Positions 12,030-12,749 of a stretch of DNA of 12,749 nt are shown here, piece by piece. Source of the stretch: Acidobacteriota bacterium. Its GTDB lineage: Bacteria > Acidobacteriota > Terriglobia > Terriglobales > Acidobacteriaceae. The DNA lies in contig JAJZDL010000062.1 of NCBI GenBank assembly GCA_021851465.1, forward strand, positions 1 through 12,749, in the 5' to 3' direction. The translations under genes and the position numbers were made by a program. Under the pieces are notes generated by a model. The model made no database searches and had not been told where the DNA came from. It saw only the letters and a program-made list of their open reading frames with translations. Numbering within the stretch: position 1 is the first letter of the stretch; every line of letters begins with the position of its first letter.

Positions 12030-12749
12030 ATGAGCGAATCGCCCGTAAGACCCGCCTCGAAGCGCCCCTCTTCCATGCTCTCGCGGAGCGCGCCCTTGGC
12101 GCTCGCCTGCTTCGCTCTGGCGGTTGCGTCGTTTGCTCAACAGACGCCCACGCCTGCCGCTAAACCGGCACCGGCCACAAAACCAGAATCCGCCGCCCAA
12201 GCGGCATCCGTCAAACCGGCACCCGCCAAACCGGCGGTTGCAGCCGCGCGCGCGGACGTAAAGCCGCTGCCTGGACTCGATCTCTCCTCGATGGACCTCT
12301 CCGCCGATCCATGCACAGACATGTACCAGTACGCCTGCGGCAACTTCGACGCCAACCACCCCATCCCCGCCGACCAGCCTGACGTCGATCCCTTCTACGT
12401 CCTCTACAACGTCACCACCCAGGAGCTGAGTGGCATCCTGCAAAAGGCCGAACTCGGCGGCGCCACCCGTTCGCCGGACGAGCAGAAGATCGGCGACTAC
12501 TTCAAGGCCTGCATGGACACCGCAGCCATCGACGCCGACGGACTCAGACCCATCCAGCCCCTGCTGCGCGAGATCGCAGCCCTCGGCAGCGGCGCAGGCG
12601 GCCGCGCGCAGCTCCCCGCATTGCTCGGCAAGCTACAGCGCGATGGCGTGGACGCCTTCTTCGGCTACGGCGAGCAGCAGGATCTGAAGGACTCCGCCAA
12701 GCAGATCGCCTTCATCCAGCAGGGAGGCCTGGGAATGCCGGAGAAGGAC
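12030..12749 (+). CDS. Secreted M13-family zinc endopeptidase (neprilysin/PepO-like), 5' part
   Basis: The open frame runs from ATG 12030 off the right edge: 240 codons of a protein normally about 650-720 residues. The N-terminus has a signal peptide (core APLALACFALAVASFA, about residues 21-36, probable cleavage before QQTP). A Pro/Ala/Lys-rich linker (about 37-80) follows, then the start of the M13 N-terminal domain: DPCTDMYQYACGNFDANHP (93-111), QKIGDYFKACMDTAAID (152-168) and the end GGLGMPEKD, a typical M13 turn. M13 enzymes cut short peptides outside the cytoplasmic membrane. The catalytic HExxH and downstream Glu are beyond the window, so activity cannot be judged. GGAG at 12016-12019 precedes the ATG by 10 nt; an internal ATG at 12075 would also give a good signal peptide. 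Confidence 0.93.
   Translation, partial: MSESPVRPASKRPSSMLSRSAPLALACFALAVASFAQQTPTPAAKPAPATKPESAAQAASVKPAPAKPAVAAARADVKPLPGLDLSSMDLSADPCTDMYQYACGNFDANHPIPADQPDVDPFYVLYNVTTQELSGILQKAELGGATRSPDEQKIGDYFKACMDTAAIDADGLRPIQPLLREIAALGSGAGGRAQLPALLGKLQRDGVDAFFGYGEQQDLKDSAKQIAFIQQGGLGMPEKD

Noticed and set aside
11861..12076. 72-codon N-terminal extension of the secreted protein
   Set aside because: It would bury the signal peptide inside the protein and overlaps the divergent M13 gene start; ATG 11860 has a purine-rich site.
1..12749. CRISPR array, tRNA, rRNA, toxin-antitoxin, phage or defence genes
   Set aside because: No regularly spaced repeats, cloverleaf-like sequence or matching protein motifs were found on either strand.

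Overview
The window is a GC-rich bacterial chromosome segment, most likely from an Acidobacteriota (Terriglobia-like) species. This rests on the resemblance of the UPF0145, DUF2809, M13 peptidase and secreted beta-propeller-like proteins to what I know from that group, and on several genes whose -10 box lies only 6-9 nt before the start codon (leaderless or nearly so). I could not test the taxonomy by search.

Layout. Positions 1-1250 are mobile DNA: the last 41 codons of an IS481-family transposase, then a complete IS630-family insertion (223-1248) with matching terminal inverted repeats and a flanking TA on each side. Its transposase is broken by a stop codon and two frame changes. A 53-residue two-helix membrane protein follows (1344-1505) and converges on sucCD (1563-3638, minus strand) across a hairpin that can serve both directions. 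sucC and sucD encode succinyl-CoA synthetase, with the sucC stop abutting the sucD start. trpD (anthranilate phosphoribosyltransferase) is divergent from sucC across an intergenic region holding a perfect 11-bp inverted repeat. Next come a YbjQ/UPF0145 gene and a DUF2809 membrane protein gene that converge so tightly that their stop codons share one CTAG.

The centre of interest is 5891-9716: tldD, two tandem paralogous 102-residue proteins with a conserved Cys-Cys-His-Cys set (zinc-ribbon-like, no recognised function), then tldE/pmbA, all on the plus strand. TldD and TldE form a metalloprotease that matures or degrades peptides, so the two small proteins between them are candidate partners or substrates. 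A dispersed-repeat-like palindrome separates the two paralogs.

The right part holds rpsT (ribosomal protein S20) with a good promoter, a leader of about 87 nt containing a strong hairpin, and a likely terminator. A secreted protein of unknown function follows on the minus strand. Divergent from it is the 5' end of a secreted M13 (neprilysin/PepO-like) zinc endopeptidase gene, which runs off the window.

Most of the window is housekeeping or ordinary accessory sequence. No CRISPR array, tRNA, rRNA or phage gene was seen. No gap between genes exceeds about 200 bp.
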